64,000 nucleotides of DNA from Symsagittifera roscoffensis (lineage: Eukaryota; Xenacoelomorpha; Acoela; Convolutidae), in the NCBI RefSeq assembly GCF_963678635.1, contig NC_087063.1, positions 22,450,701 through 22,514,700 on the forward strand. The letters run 5' to 3'. Below, in pieces: positions 48,701-60,700 of the stretch. The notes below the pieces were generated by a model, which had not been told where the DNA came from, did not search any database, and saw only the letters and a list, made by a program, of their open reading frames with translations. The position numbers and the translations under genes were made by a program. Within the stretch, counting starts at the first letter, position 1, and each line of letters begins with the position of its first letter.

Positions 48701-51700
48701 GGGAAGCCTTCATATAAATTCGAGGAATGTCTTCATGAATTATTCAATCATCTCAAGGTATTCGAACTGTAAATAATTACATAATTCTAAGAAAAAGGAA
48801 AGATCTGTTTTCTCTTTGTTCTTAGGCAACAATATTGATGTTCCAAGTTTTCGCTAAGCGCCTAAAACTTGAACAATGAAAAAAAAAACAATTAGGACTG
48901 ATTAAGTTTGATTTTTCTGCTTGAAAGCCTGTTTTTTTTCCGAGCTTGAGAATTTTTTTAGACAACAATTAAGTACAGTTGTTTTTTATTATTTCCAGTT
49001 CAACCGTGACCCGGAAGACAGTTTCATCCCATCTGGCAAGTTCCTATCGCCCAGTGAGTTTACTCTGGCTCAATTATCGGTGACTCACGTGCTCACTATT
49101 TTTGACGCATTTCTGCTGACCGAGGTTACTGCATGGGAGCTACACGAGACAGTGATCAGTTTGGTTGCTTCTGTCGTCAACTTGGTCTCAAATTTCCTGC
49201 CAGATCAAAAAATGTAAGTTAATGCAACACTGATATATCCGATTTATTCAACAAAATTGTAAATTGACTAGGTGAACAAAATTAGGAAATTACACACATT
49301 TTCTTAAAATTTTTTTGAACTTAAAAAGTTACGCTGAGTTAAAATGGCGAGTACCATATATTGTAAGTTGTTCGGCAGGAAAAACATTTACTGCTGATTT
49401 AGAAACTGTTTAAACTGATGTTTTCAAATTTTTTGTTAGAACCGATAATAGCGTGTACGTCAGTTGCGCTAAAAGCCACCCCTTTTTGAAACTGCCCAGT
49501 TTTGAATCTATCGCGCAATTGTCCCAAATTCTGGAATGAGCTCAATTTTTTTTGAACTGTTTTCAGGCTCAGTATAGTTGTCTCTCTTCTGTGTACGATA
49601 AATGACTGCGTCTCCAGACTACCGTTTGAGACTCTGGTATCTAAAGAAAGACGCCAACAGCATCAGAGTGCTTTTGGAGAAAGAGCGTCGGAACAGAATC
49701 CCGACTTGCCCCAGATTGTGTACCGAGTGAGAGTTTTTCTGATCAGTATTGATCAAACATTTCTGCATCTCATTAAGGTTTTTGTACAACTATTAAGAAA
49801 ACTTAATACAAGCGGTGTTCCGTGCTAGTTATTTCATCATTAGTTTGAGTATGTCGTACCGCTGTCAATTTCTGATGAAGTGTCAATGAACCAAGTGAAG
49901 AACACTTCTTTAGACTGTGTTTTTTGCTTGTTTTTCAGGAAAAAGTTTTAAAACTTAAAAGTTGTTTGTATATTTGATTTTTCAATTTCATTTAAGGAAA
50001 GGAAATCAAATTATGCTCTCCAATTACGGAAAAGCAAATTAACCGAAAAACGACTTTCAATTTAGGCAATAAATATCAATTTTCAGGGTTTCACTCCGGA
50101 ATAACAAATTATGAACCAATTTCTTAATTAGTCGAGGTTATTAAAATGACTATCAAAAAAGATTCTTGACATTCAAAGATATTTATTGTGATGCAAATAG
50201 TCAATAATGTTAGAAGTATATGTGTGAGCTGATCAGTAGGAGGGGTGATTATTGACCCCCATGTAGTAAGATAGGTTATAGACATCCGGTCTCCATGCTA
50301 TGTATTCAGATAGGGAATAGAATTTCCCATGTATTAAGATAAGTTATAGGTTCGGCCATGTATTAAGATACAAGATTTATTAAGATACAAGATTTTTCAG
50401 TACTAAATTTGAATATGTGACCCTTGCGGATAAGCAGAGGCATTAGAATTGGGTACTGGATTTTTTTTCCGTAACCAACTTGTCCACAGGATGACTGAAG
50501 TTAGGTCATCTCCAAATGTGTCTCTATTTCTACTCAAGATGTGAAGTTTGTAAGTGAAGTTTTGAGAAACAGGACTAAAAAGATTTCCTTTAGCACAATT
50601 TTTCCAGTGTCGAGCTGCATGTGCCCAAACTCACATGTTTCCGAGGTCATTTTTCTCATTCTCGTTTCTGTTGAGCAACGGCATCTGAGAAATGGGCTAT
50701 TTAGCCTGTTAAAAAAATAAGAAAATTGTATTTGGTATTTTTGAAATTTAGACATTTGAAATCTCCCAGAATTTTTATTGAGTGATTTTTTTCTTCTTAC
50801 TTTTATTTTTTAAGAGAAAATGACTTTTTTCAAATTAAACAATGTATGGACCTATTGTTTTAAGTGTAAAAATTAATAAAAATGAGTTTATTTATGTTTC
50901 CGGATGCTTAAAGAAATTTAATTAATCATATTCGAAATCAACTCATCGGAATTGAGCAATATTAAACCGGGGTTTTATCCAGGCATTGTTGATATAGTTG
51001 TATTCATGAATGAAAAAGATTCAGAACGGGTGGGTGCAGAAGTATTCAAATATAAAGGAAATTATATATTGTGGATAAGATTACGCAGAAGATGGCCGTT
51101 CTTTCAAAGGATCATAGGTGTTAATCATTCAAAGTGCTGACTTGAATCATTTCTTTGCTGTGATTTAAAGCAAAATCAAACATGGGTTTTGATTGGTGGA
51201 AAAGAGCCACAGTACTCTCAGTCTTTGTACTTCATTATAAGAAAACGTTTTTTGATGATGAATCTTCATATATTGACCTCAATACAGGATGCAGCTGAGC
51301 AGTTGCATTAAACAGAACTTAATGGAAAAAGCTTGAGAATAGAGTTTTTTTCCGTTTTTGCTTGTAGCAAGTAAAGGAAATGATTGTCTAAGGAGAAAGA
51401 CCACCAAATGTTCAAACTGATAAATTCGGAACAGTTGTGAAAATTGTCTAATATCTCATTCGTCTAACAATTGGTCAATTTGAAAATTTTGACATTTCGA
51501 ATTGATATTACCCATTTCATTTTTCTTCAGATCTAGGCATCAAAACAAAACAGAAAATGAATGCTGCATTGTTCAAAAACCGATAAATTTCTATAGCCTA
51601 GAATTTAAAGTAATGTTCAACAATTTTTGAACTGTGTATGTAAGTCATCTAATTTATTTTTAACCAAATTGTACTATCAAATGATCGATGTTTTTGTGTT

Positions 51701-54700
51701 CAGATGTAAATCAGCTAATAATTGCAAAGATTGATAATTTTTTCTCTTGTTTAATTTATTGAAAGAATTCCAGAGCTCAAGTTGAAGTATATGGGATCTT
51801 TTACAGCTGATAAAGTACCTGAACTCCGAAAATATTCTTTTGCAATAACTAATTCAGCTTCAAGCAATGATAGAGGAGAGCATCGGTGATGGTTACACGA
51901 GTAGTTAAATTTTTTTCTTTTGCTGATTTTGGACAAAAAAGGTCGTATTCTTCCTTTCTTGCTTGGAACAATTTCAGCATGTGGTTCAGCGAAAGCTTCA
52001 AAAAAACTGATAATTTTTGTAGATTCTACAAAATTTGTTCAGCATTTCTTCTCTTTAAATTCTACCAAACGAACTTGAATAAAATTCTCGATAATTTTGT
52101 TTCAGTTTTATAAGTAATTTTATGTAAAAACGCAATATGGAATTTAAGATTGATTGTAATTTTTTGTATTGAAAATCTGTACGTCTTTGAACTTTCGTTT
52201 TTGTCTGTTCATTACCGAAAAAAAAATAAAGAAGCTTGAAAATCACGGTTTGTGGAGATGCAATTACGAATGTCCGAGATTATGATAGATTCATTAGTCC
52301 AATAATGAATATCCAAGAACGTGTAGTCCAGTTTCGAACATTCAGGAAAACGTAAGAAAATCCGAAGTAAAAGCTTATTTTGATAATGAAAATGTGAAAA
52401 ACAAAAATTTAAAAACTAAAGGGAGTAAATGGAATCCAAATTTGATTGGGAAAAAAGTTTTACTCTGAATTTGACAATTTTTTGCTTAAATTTTACAAAA
52501 ACTATTTTTAAAAAGCTGAGTTTTTTGAAATTTTTTTTTTCATTTATTAAGAAATTACTTTTATTTGGTAAAGATAAAAAATTTTCCTTCGTTTGTTTTC
52601 AGATACACATTGTTTTCTACTTTGTTTGCAGATAGTGTTTTCATCTTTACCAGAGTAAATTGTTCTAAGAATTGAATTTTAAAATGGTTAATTAAACGTC
52701 AAAGAAGATGAACAATAGCTATTTCTTATTTTCAAGAAAACGAGTATTTCGTTGCAGTGATTTTCATTGAAGATAGAAAAACAAAAAAAACTGATTGTTT
52801 CATGATATTACACAGAATAAATCAGACGTATTGATTGGATGAGCTTTTCGTTTCTAAAACTTAATTCCGTGGATTTCTTAAATTTCCTAAAAAGTGAATT
52901 TTCCACTCCATTAAGTTCAGAGAGGCAGATATAATAACCTCTTTAGGCGATCTGTCAAATATAAGATTAGATGTCATATTTCCCCAGATATCGCATGCAG
53001 CGCAATGAATTATCTGTCATATATATTACCTCTCTCTCGGCAACCTTGCCCATATAACCTGAGGGGACATAAAATTTATGTAGGAACAAAGTTTTTCAAA
53101 ATGCTGCGAGATATATTTGACTGACAGACTTCTGAAATCAAATTTTTGTTTTGTACTAGAAACAAATAGCTTTTTTTGGACTCATTTGCTGAATCAAAAA
53201 AGCATCAGCTGTGTTAACTTACTAATCAAAGGTTATAGGGCATGCTATCAAAAGCCGTAAAGGTTCACGAAATGAGGCACCCATATTTGCGACTTACGTT
53301 GAAAAAAAGAGTAGTTATTACGAGTGTAACAAAAAGAAGAAATGAAATTGTTCAAGTGTTCTCACCCTACAAGTTTTCTGTATGGTAAGTTTAAGCTGGT
53401 GTTTCAAAACATTTATATGCAAATGAAATTTGTTGAAAACTACCATCCTAAAATTACCATACAGAAATTTTGTAGGGTGAAAACAGTTGAACATTATAAT
53501 TTCTTTTTTTTTATACTTGCAAGCTTTAGCGAGTGTAGTGTAATAGTGCGACTATTCTTTTTTTTCCAAATTAAATCGCAAATATTGGTGCCTTAATTGT
53601 GGCAACTTAACGGCTGTGAATAGCATGCTCTATAACCTTCAATTAGTACTAAATCAACACAATTGATTCAGCTTTCATTCATCAATTGAACCGAAAAATG
53701 TATAAGTTTTCCTTTTTAATACATCTTGCAATTTTTTTGAGCTACTTGATTCATAGATGATATGGCTTTTTGCTTTCCATTTTTTCACATGCAAAGTTCA
53801 TGAGGATGTCCAGATTGTTATTTTTACGCTCGAAATAAGCAAGCGTTATCAAACTGGAATATAGACTTTTTTTCTAGTTAACAACTAGTTTAACAAAATC
53901 AGTTGAATCATTTCTGCAGCATCGAATTCTGCAGCAACCATACATCTCAATTTCTTGAAAATTCAGATTTAACTACCGGCTGAGTACTAGTTCCTACATG
54001 GTAGTTTTAGGGGGGACTTGAAAATTTGAAAAGTTTTTTACATAGTAAGTTTTTTGTTCGGCTCAACTGGTGTCTGCTCAAAGATTGTCTGCCTTGTTTG
54101 CGCTTTGTAAGTTCGACCAAAAATATCCCTCTATATCTGATCTTTGTGGTTTAACCCAAAGAGCGGGTTGTAGGAAGTTCCTTTGCATATGCGACTACGC
54201 CCAAATTTTTTATAAAAATCGGAAAAATCAAAAGTTTCATTTTTTTGACCGGTTTTTAAAACTTTCTGATTTTTCTCGAGAACTACCCGGCCAAACCTAC
54301 GTTTTTGGGTCCAATCGAACTAACAGATTGGGTGAATCTCTTCTACATAAGCGGCTTCGCCCAATTTTTTAAAACAAAAAGTTATGCTTCTCGGAAATGT
54401 CAACTCTCTGATTTGTTGACCGTTTTTTGATGTGTTTCTCGATAACTATCCTCCCAAAACTGATATCATAGGTTTAATCGACCCAACAGGTTGTTGAAAG
54501 CTTAACTTTAAAATTTGTTACTCCCTGTTTCTGCTAGAAAACAGTAATTGCCCCTAAAACAAGTGAAAGTTTCAAAAGTTGGAACGTTTTGAAATTTTTT
54601 TAAACTCGAAAATTGCTTGCCAATTCTCAGATTAAGTGTTCAATTGAGAGATACGATAGTTTTTTTAGGAATCTTCCCTACTTTACCGGTCACGACCTGC

Positions 54701-57700
54701 GTTTAGCAGAAAAGTTTACTGATTTTTGAATCTTGAGTATTTTATAGAAACTTTTTGATTTTTCTTAAAAATTACCTTATCAAATCTGATATGAAAATCT
54801 CAATCGAAAGAACCATTTGCGTAAATTTATCTGCAGAAGCGGCTCTTCCTTTATTTTGTGTAAGACAAAAGCTAGGTCTTAGGGAAAATTCCAAAATCTC
54901 AAAATTTTTCACTCTTCTCACTTAAGTTGAGAAACAACTAAGGTTTTGGGCAGAGTCTAATTTTTAAAATTACCCATTTCTTCGCGCAACATTATAACAA
55001 ATTCAAAAAATTTTAAATATCTACCTCCAGCTTTAGCTGAATGAACCCTGAGTGTCCTCAATCGAGAGATACGAAAATTTTGGTTCTTAAAGTGCTTTTC
55101 AATATTTTTCTTTTTTCGACTCATGCTTTTCGACTCATTTTCATGTTTTTTTATGATTGTGTTGTATCGCAAGTGGTGCGAAGCTCCGCTTCGCCTCTGT
55201 GTTTAAATTATCACATGCAAAATTGTGTCTATTTGTATTTGGTGAATTTTTTGCCGCATCGCATTAGGAATCTTCTAGCATAAGTAGCGGCTTTATTTGT
55301 GGCGAGTATAAGTAAATTGTCAACGGTGCGTAGCGCAGATGGGAGGACTGCGGACACTTAATCTCTTGGTCTTAGGATCGATTCCGCTTCTACAAAGTTT
55401 CGTTTTTCAAGGCTTATTTTTACCTCATATTTTATTTCACTTTATAGAGCTTTTTTGTCCTTTTCTCGTAAGTGTTTTCGAAGCGCAGCCTCGCCTGTGC
55501 GCAGCCTCGCATACTGTTATCTTAGACAGAAGAAAACTGAAGAATCTCGAAACTTACCATCCCAAAGTTTTTTAAGAAAACAAGCTATTCGATATATTAA
55601 TACTTAACCTCATATACATTGGTGTCGAGGATCTTAAACATTGGTGAATTGGCAAATGCGGGCGCCGAGAAACTCATCATATGAAACTTACCATCTTATC
55701 ATTCCAAACCTTGTATCTTAATGCGAATACGTAGCCAAAGCTATAACCAATCTTAATACATAGGAAATCATATTCCATATTCTAATAAATGGTGACCGAG
55801 ACCGGATGTCTTTAACCTAACTTAATACTTGGGGTCACCGAGCATCCCCTGATCAGCTCGCGCATATACCACATGTTTTTGGTTCCGGTGAGTTCCTTGA
55901 GCCATTTCCAATTTTATTTGATTATGTTTAAATTGTTCAGCTGCTGTTCAAAAATCTAAAAAGGTTCTTTATCTAACTTGTTCTGCATTGTAAGCTGCCC
56001 CAAGCCCCGATCTAGAAAACTATTGACCTAAGCATAGGGTTCATTGAGTTTTAGTGAGAAGGCCCGATTAGTAAAAAAAAATGTCTATTACAATTTCTTG
56101 AGTGGAGCTATTTAATTTTTAAAGAATTGGTTTAAATTTTTTGATTAAACGTACCTAGACGGACGCATCGGACACAATATGTGAACACTGAAAATGTTCA
56201 CTTAAATTGAAGTCTTAGAGATTTACATTTTCTAGTTTATTTTAGAAATACCATTTTTAGGGCCTGACTAAGGTGCAGCAGCAGTGTAAAAAGTGGCAAT
56301 CTCAACTATCTCCCCTCGACTCCGAATCAGTCAATGGTTCTGAAATATCCGCAGACCCAGAGTCCGCTAGTGCAATGAACGCCAGGTCCGGATCATCGAG
56401 CAGCTCCAGCAATATATCCAGGTATAGATATTCAAGATGATGGGGGAGATTTGGCGGTTTTCATCGCGAACGAGTCCTTCTACGCGAATGCGAGTTTTAA
56501 CTTTTTTGTACTAATTGGCGCATAAAGTAATATCAAGAATAAAGCACGAATAGATCTGGCATTTAAATATTTCTCCTGGAAAGACAAATAATTCGTGTTT
56601 TTTAATACGACGCTCAATATAAGTCGACTATAAAGAGCAAAACCGCTTGTACTTAGTCATTTCTGTTTTGAAACAAGACATCAGTTATAGATCAGCTCAA
56701 GATGTTTATTTGATTATTGTCGATTTCAGTTCCATCCGCAATGTGGACATTGAGGGTGTCCCGGCTGTGACTCCGATTTCCGGGAACTCCGTCTCTACTG
56801 GAAGGGGTCTGGCCAACAACAGTCCAATGGCGAAAGAACAGATTGAAGCAGTTGAACAGATCCAGCAGACTTCTGAACTGGTAAGTCAGAAATTGTTGGC
56901 ATTGTCCTGCTACGCTTTCATTATACAGCATTGATGTCCAGTTAATGCGAAATTTGGCAATATTAATAATCTTGAGCAGATTAATCGGTCCAGAATTAGT
57001 GCTGTTTGACTTATAGAGTTGAAGAAAATTCGAACCGACAGAATTAGTTACAAATTAGCTAAATTAGGTGCGAAATAGGTAACTTGCCAAACTTTCAAAA
57101 AATAAATTGAGTGCAATTTTGGTTTTTCGGCGACATTGAAAATGCTGTATCTGAAAAGATAAGTTTCACTAGTAAAAGTAATCCGAAATAGGCTATCTTC
57201 TCTTTTTTAGTGAGAATAAAGGGAATTAAGACACTTGTGGAATTTCGTTGATTTTTTACAGGAAAACCTCTTAGAACTTGTTCACACTAAAACTTAATTT
57301 TGCTGACTCACTTTTGATTGCTCAAAGTTCTTTTTTTTGCCTTCTTTTTTTACTACCTCCGTTTAATTTGTTACGCCCTTAATTTTTTTTGGCGATTCAA
57401 TTCGCGTTAGCTAGTCCGCTTTGTTGGAGTGCTTTCATGCTGCCTGTTATTTTTTTTTCAAACTTTTTGTTTTTTTTGCGTGGTGCGATGAAAAGATCTG
57501 ATCGAAAACTAGAGCTTAAGCTTATTCGACAATCACAGTAAAATAAGCGAATTGAACAAAATTTTTGCAAATTGAACAACAAATTGAACAAAAATGTTTT
57601 TGCTGAAATTTTGATTTTTCGAAGTTTTTGATTCCCAAAATGGCGTTAAAAACTCCTAAAAACTAGTTTAACTTGAAAATTTTTAAATTGGTCACAAATA

Positions 57701-60700
57701 AGCGATTGTAAACGGCTTAATTTAAGCATAAATAAGCCTGATCGCTCGCTTTATTCACTCTAAATCAGACTAAAAATTTCAAACAGGGTTTTTCTCGACT
57801 CTGTAAAAAAAGTTTGGAATTTTTTTTAATGTCGTTCAAGTCACGGCTGAAAGGGTTTCAATATTATATATCATTCAACGCAGTCCGATGATTGCTTGTG
57901 GTACCTGATTATGCATGGTAAAAAACTGAAACACTTCCGAATGCAAAGTTCCTACCCATTTTCAAATGTTCGGAACAATTATTAGTGCGCGTGAAGCTAT
58001 TAGCTAACGCCTTCGCAGAGTCGGCATTGAGTTAATCTGGCTTACAAGTCAGTCTACATTTTGTTCAGGAAAGCTAAATCAGCAAAATTCTGTCAGTAAT
58101 GGACGAAAATTTATCATTGTGTACTTGGCCTTGCGTATGGGGGAACATTTTTTGTTCTTTTTATATTCTTTATCAACGAAGTGAAGACATTTTTCCGTTA
58201 ACGCATAGCTAGGCGAAGAATGATGATTTTAGTTTCTTTTTTCGAATTTCACTTTGCCAAATACTGCATCATGCATCAGGCGTTTTGTTGCAGTTGTTTT
58301 TACAGGTAACCAGTATTGGATTAGTGGCAATTTTTGCTTTTGTTTGTCGCTTTGTAAGTGCAACTTTTTCGCTGATTATTTTTTTGCACAGATTTTATTG
58401 AAATTTTCATGCTTCCACAGTACCCGGTTATATTCTTGTTTTATTGAATTTTCAATGAAGTTCGGTTTAATTTGTAAAAAGCATCTTATTAAGGCTGGAT
58501 GAACTGAGTAAAGACCCATATAAGCGTTTTGATGATTTGCTTGATTTCATTTTTTTTCCAAACTTGTTCATAATTGTAATTTTGTTATTTTTTTGCGGGC
58601 TTTGACTTTGGATTTTCTCAAGTTCAGTTCATTTCTTTTGTTTAAAGGAAAGCAAAATCCGCTATCGAACAGCAAAACTTAAAAGGTCATGAAAAACTTG
58701 ATCGACTTGTAACTTCGAAAGTGAATTTTAATTTTCGGATTTTTTTGCGTAATAAAAAGTTTTTTGATCCAGTTCTTTCAGATTTAATTAATTGTAGCAA
58801 AAAGTGTTAATCATAAATTGTTCTTTATGTTCAAAGAGCGTTAAGGCCTGATTTTTTTCCGCTTTGTAGTTAGTTTTCTTTTGTTTTTTTTTTTCTTTTT
58901 TTCCTCGCAAAATCAGGTACCACAAAAAATCGTCTGACTGGGTTGAGTGATATATCATATTAAAGCCCTTTCAGTCGCGATTCGAACCTTCCCATAATAA
59001 TTCTCTAGTGTCGTGAAAAACCTGTTTTAAATTTCCCAAAATTATTCTCTAGTGTCGAGAAAAACCAGTTTTAAATTTTTGATTATCGTTTAAATTCGAC
59101 CAAGTAATGCGAGCGATCACTATTGTTTATGCTTAATTTAGGCCGTTTACAAAAGCTTGTTTATGCTAAGCTTGTGTGATAGTATGAATTCTTTAGTTCC
59201 GACCTATGTCGCAAATTTTAGTGGACATTTTGAAAGTGTTATTTTTGAGTGGCGAGGCACAAAAGCCACCGATGCAATCTTTTCAATCGCTTCTTTCATT
59301 CAGTATTCTCAGCGAAGGAAGCTCCTGTTAAGAAAAGGCCCTTCCAGCGGTCATCATCGACAATTACAACATATCAATTGTGAAAATAGAAATCATATCA
59401 CCTGCTCTCGAAATTTCGAAAGCAAGGGGCTCCGTTGGACTGCCTCCTGTTCTTTTAAAGAAAACTCCAATTCTGGCAAAATATCTTTTCAGCGTGTTTT
59501 CCTGCATTAAAAAAACCGCAAAGTTTTCTGAATTTTGGAAAGCAGGCAAGTGAAACCCTTGCATAAATGCTCGAAAAATGCATCTTCGATTCGCTGTATT
59601 CTTTCATAAGACCACTTCTAGATGCTTCACAGTATGGGTTCCTGAAACGAAATTCAACTATTAAGCAACTTTTGAGTTATATCGACGATGTTTTAAAAGC
59701 ACTGTTGACCCCTCCTTCACAGTTCAAGCCGTCTATCTAGGTTTTGCTGAAGCCTTCGATACAATAATTCTCAGAATACTCTTAAGTAAATTGAGGATCA
59801 TTGGAGTCGGAGGAAAGTTGTCGAGAGTGATTGAAGCGTACTTAACGGGACACACACAAGTTGTTCCCGTAGGCTGCTCTGAGAAATCGCTTGTTGTACT
59901 TGTCGAGTGTGAAGTTCAACAAGGATCAATCTTGGGTCCTTTGGTATTCCTAGTATACGCCTACGTTTTGAATATTCCCGTAGGATTGCTGAGGGTTTAA
60001 CAGACTTTTATATTACAAATAGCACTTCAGCTTCAAGGCATTTTGGTTCTGTAGCGTAGAGGCAGGGAAGCAGACCCGCAACTAAATAAGAGGGTTCGAA
60101 CCTAGACAGGGTCGGATGTTTCAAATGAACTTTTTCGTATACTAGTCGAAATGCGTCCGCTGTATCAATTGAGCCATGTTAGTTGGTAAATTGCTTTTTT
60201 TTCAAATTGAGTGGTACTGCTAATGCGTCATAATTGGCTTGCGTCTCTTAGCAATTATGTAGACTCACAATTGGCGTCCGTCACATAAGAAATTGTGTAG
60301 ACTCAAAGTTTTACTCATTCAGTTTTTCCCAGTAGTGTTATCGGTCATATTTTTGCTTGCGTATGAGAAGTTGATCTTCGCCTCTGTTTTAATGCCATTT
60401 TGGGAATCAAAAATAAAATAGAATTTCTGCAAATTTCTTGAAGTTTTTTTTGGCTTTTGTGGTAAAAATGAGCTTCGTGTTAACTTATTAATTGAAGGCT
60501 CTTCGACCAGAAAAATTATTGCCTTATATCATGGAAGATTTGTCTTTGATGCTTTTTCTCCAGACAAACTGCGAATTTAAACTATCATACTTCAACAGAA
60601 TTTTGTCGCACCGGCCGTTTTTTTGTCCAGGTCTTAAAATTAAAAAAGATATTTCACTTGCAATGAAATATTGAATTTTGGCAGTTTAGGATAATTAATG

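Larger units (their letters stand above)
49727..56260 (+). other. RALGAPA intron 13 (6.5 kb), repeat-filled
   Basis: Holds a diverged AAAGAGTAATGA MITE (about 49873-50170), a 180-bp repeat whose inverted copy is at about 55690-55870, a decayed type C 5' end (about 50420), a large palindrome (about 53163-53700) and a type A repeat with a type B element nested in it (about 53515-55500). From about 50500 to 53150 I see only AT-rich sequence with short random frames and no recognised gene or element. Confidence 0.65.

Noticed and set aside
54070-54372. 100-codon frame in type B repeat
   Set aside because: Covers the internal degenerate repeats of a non-coding element; not conserved in other copies.
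6443-55194. Naming the hairpin repeats canonical Helitrons
   Set aside because: 3' hairpin present, but no consistent TC start or CTRR end, and the Pol III modules are not a Helitron feature. Left as an open question.
2113-60118. Calling the tRNA-like modules true tRNA genes
   Set aside because: Box A and box B are present but acceptor and anticodon stems do not pair, and the modules are embedded in dispersed repeats. Only 37578-37651 folds fully.
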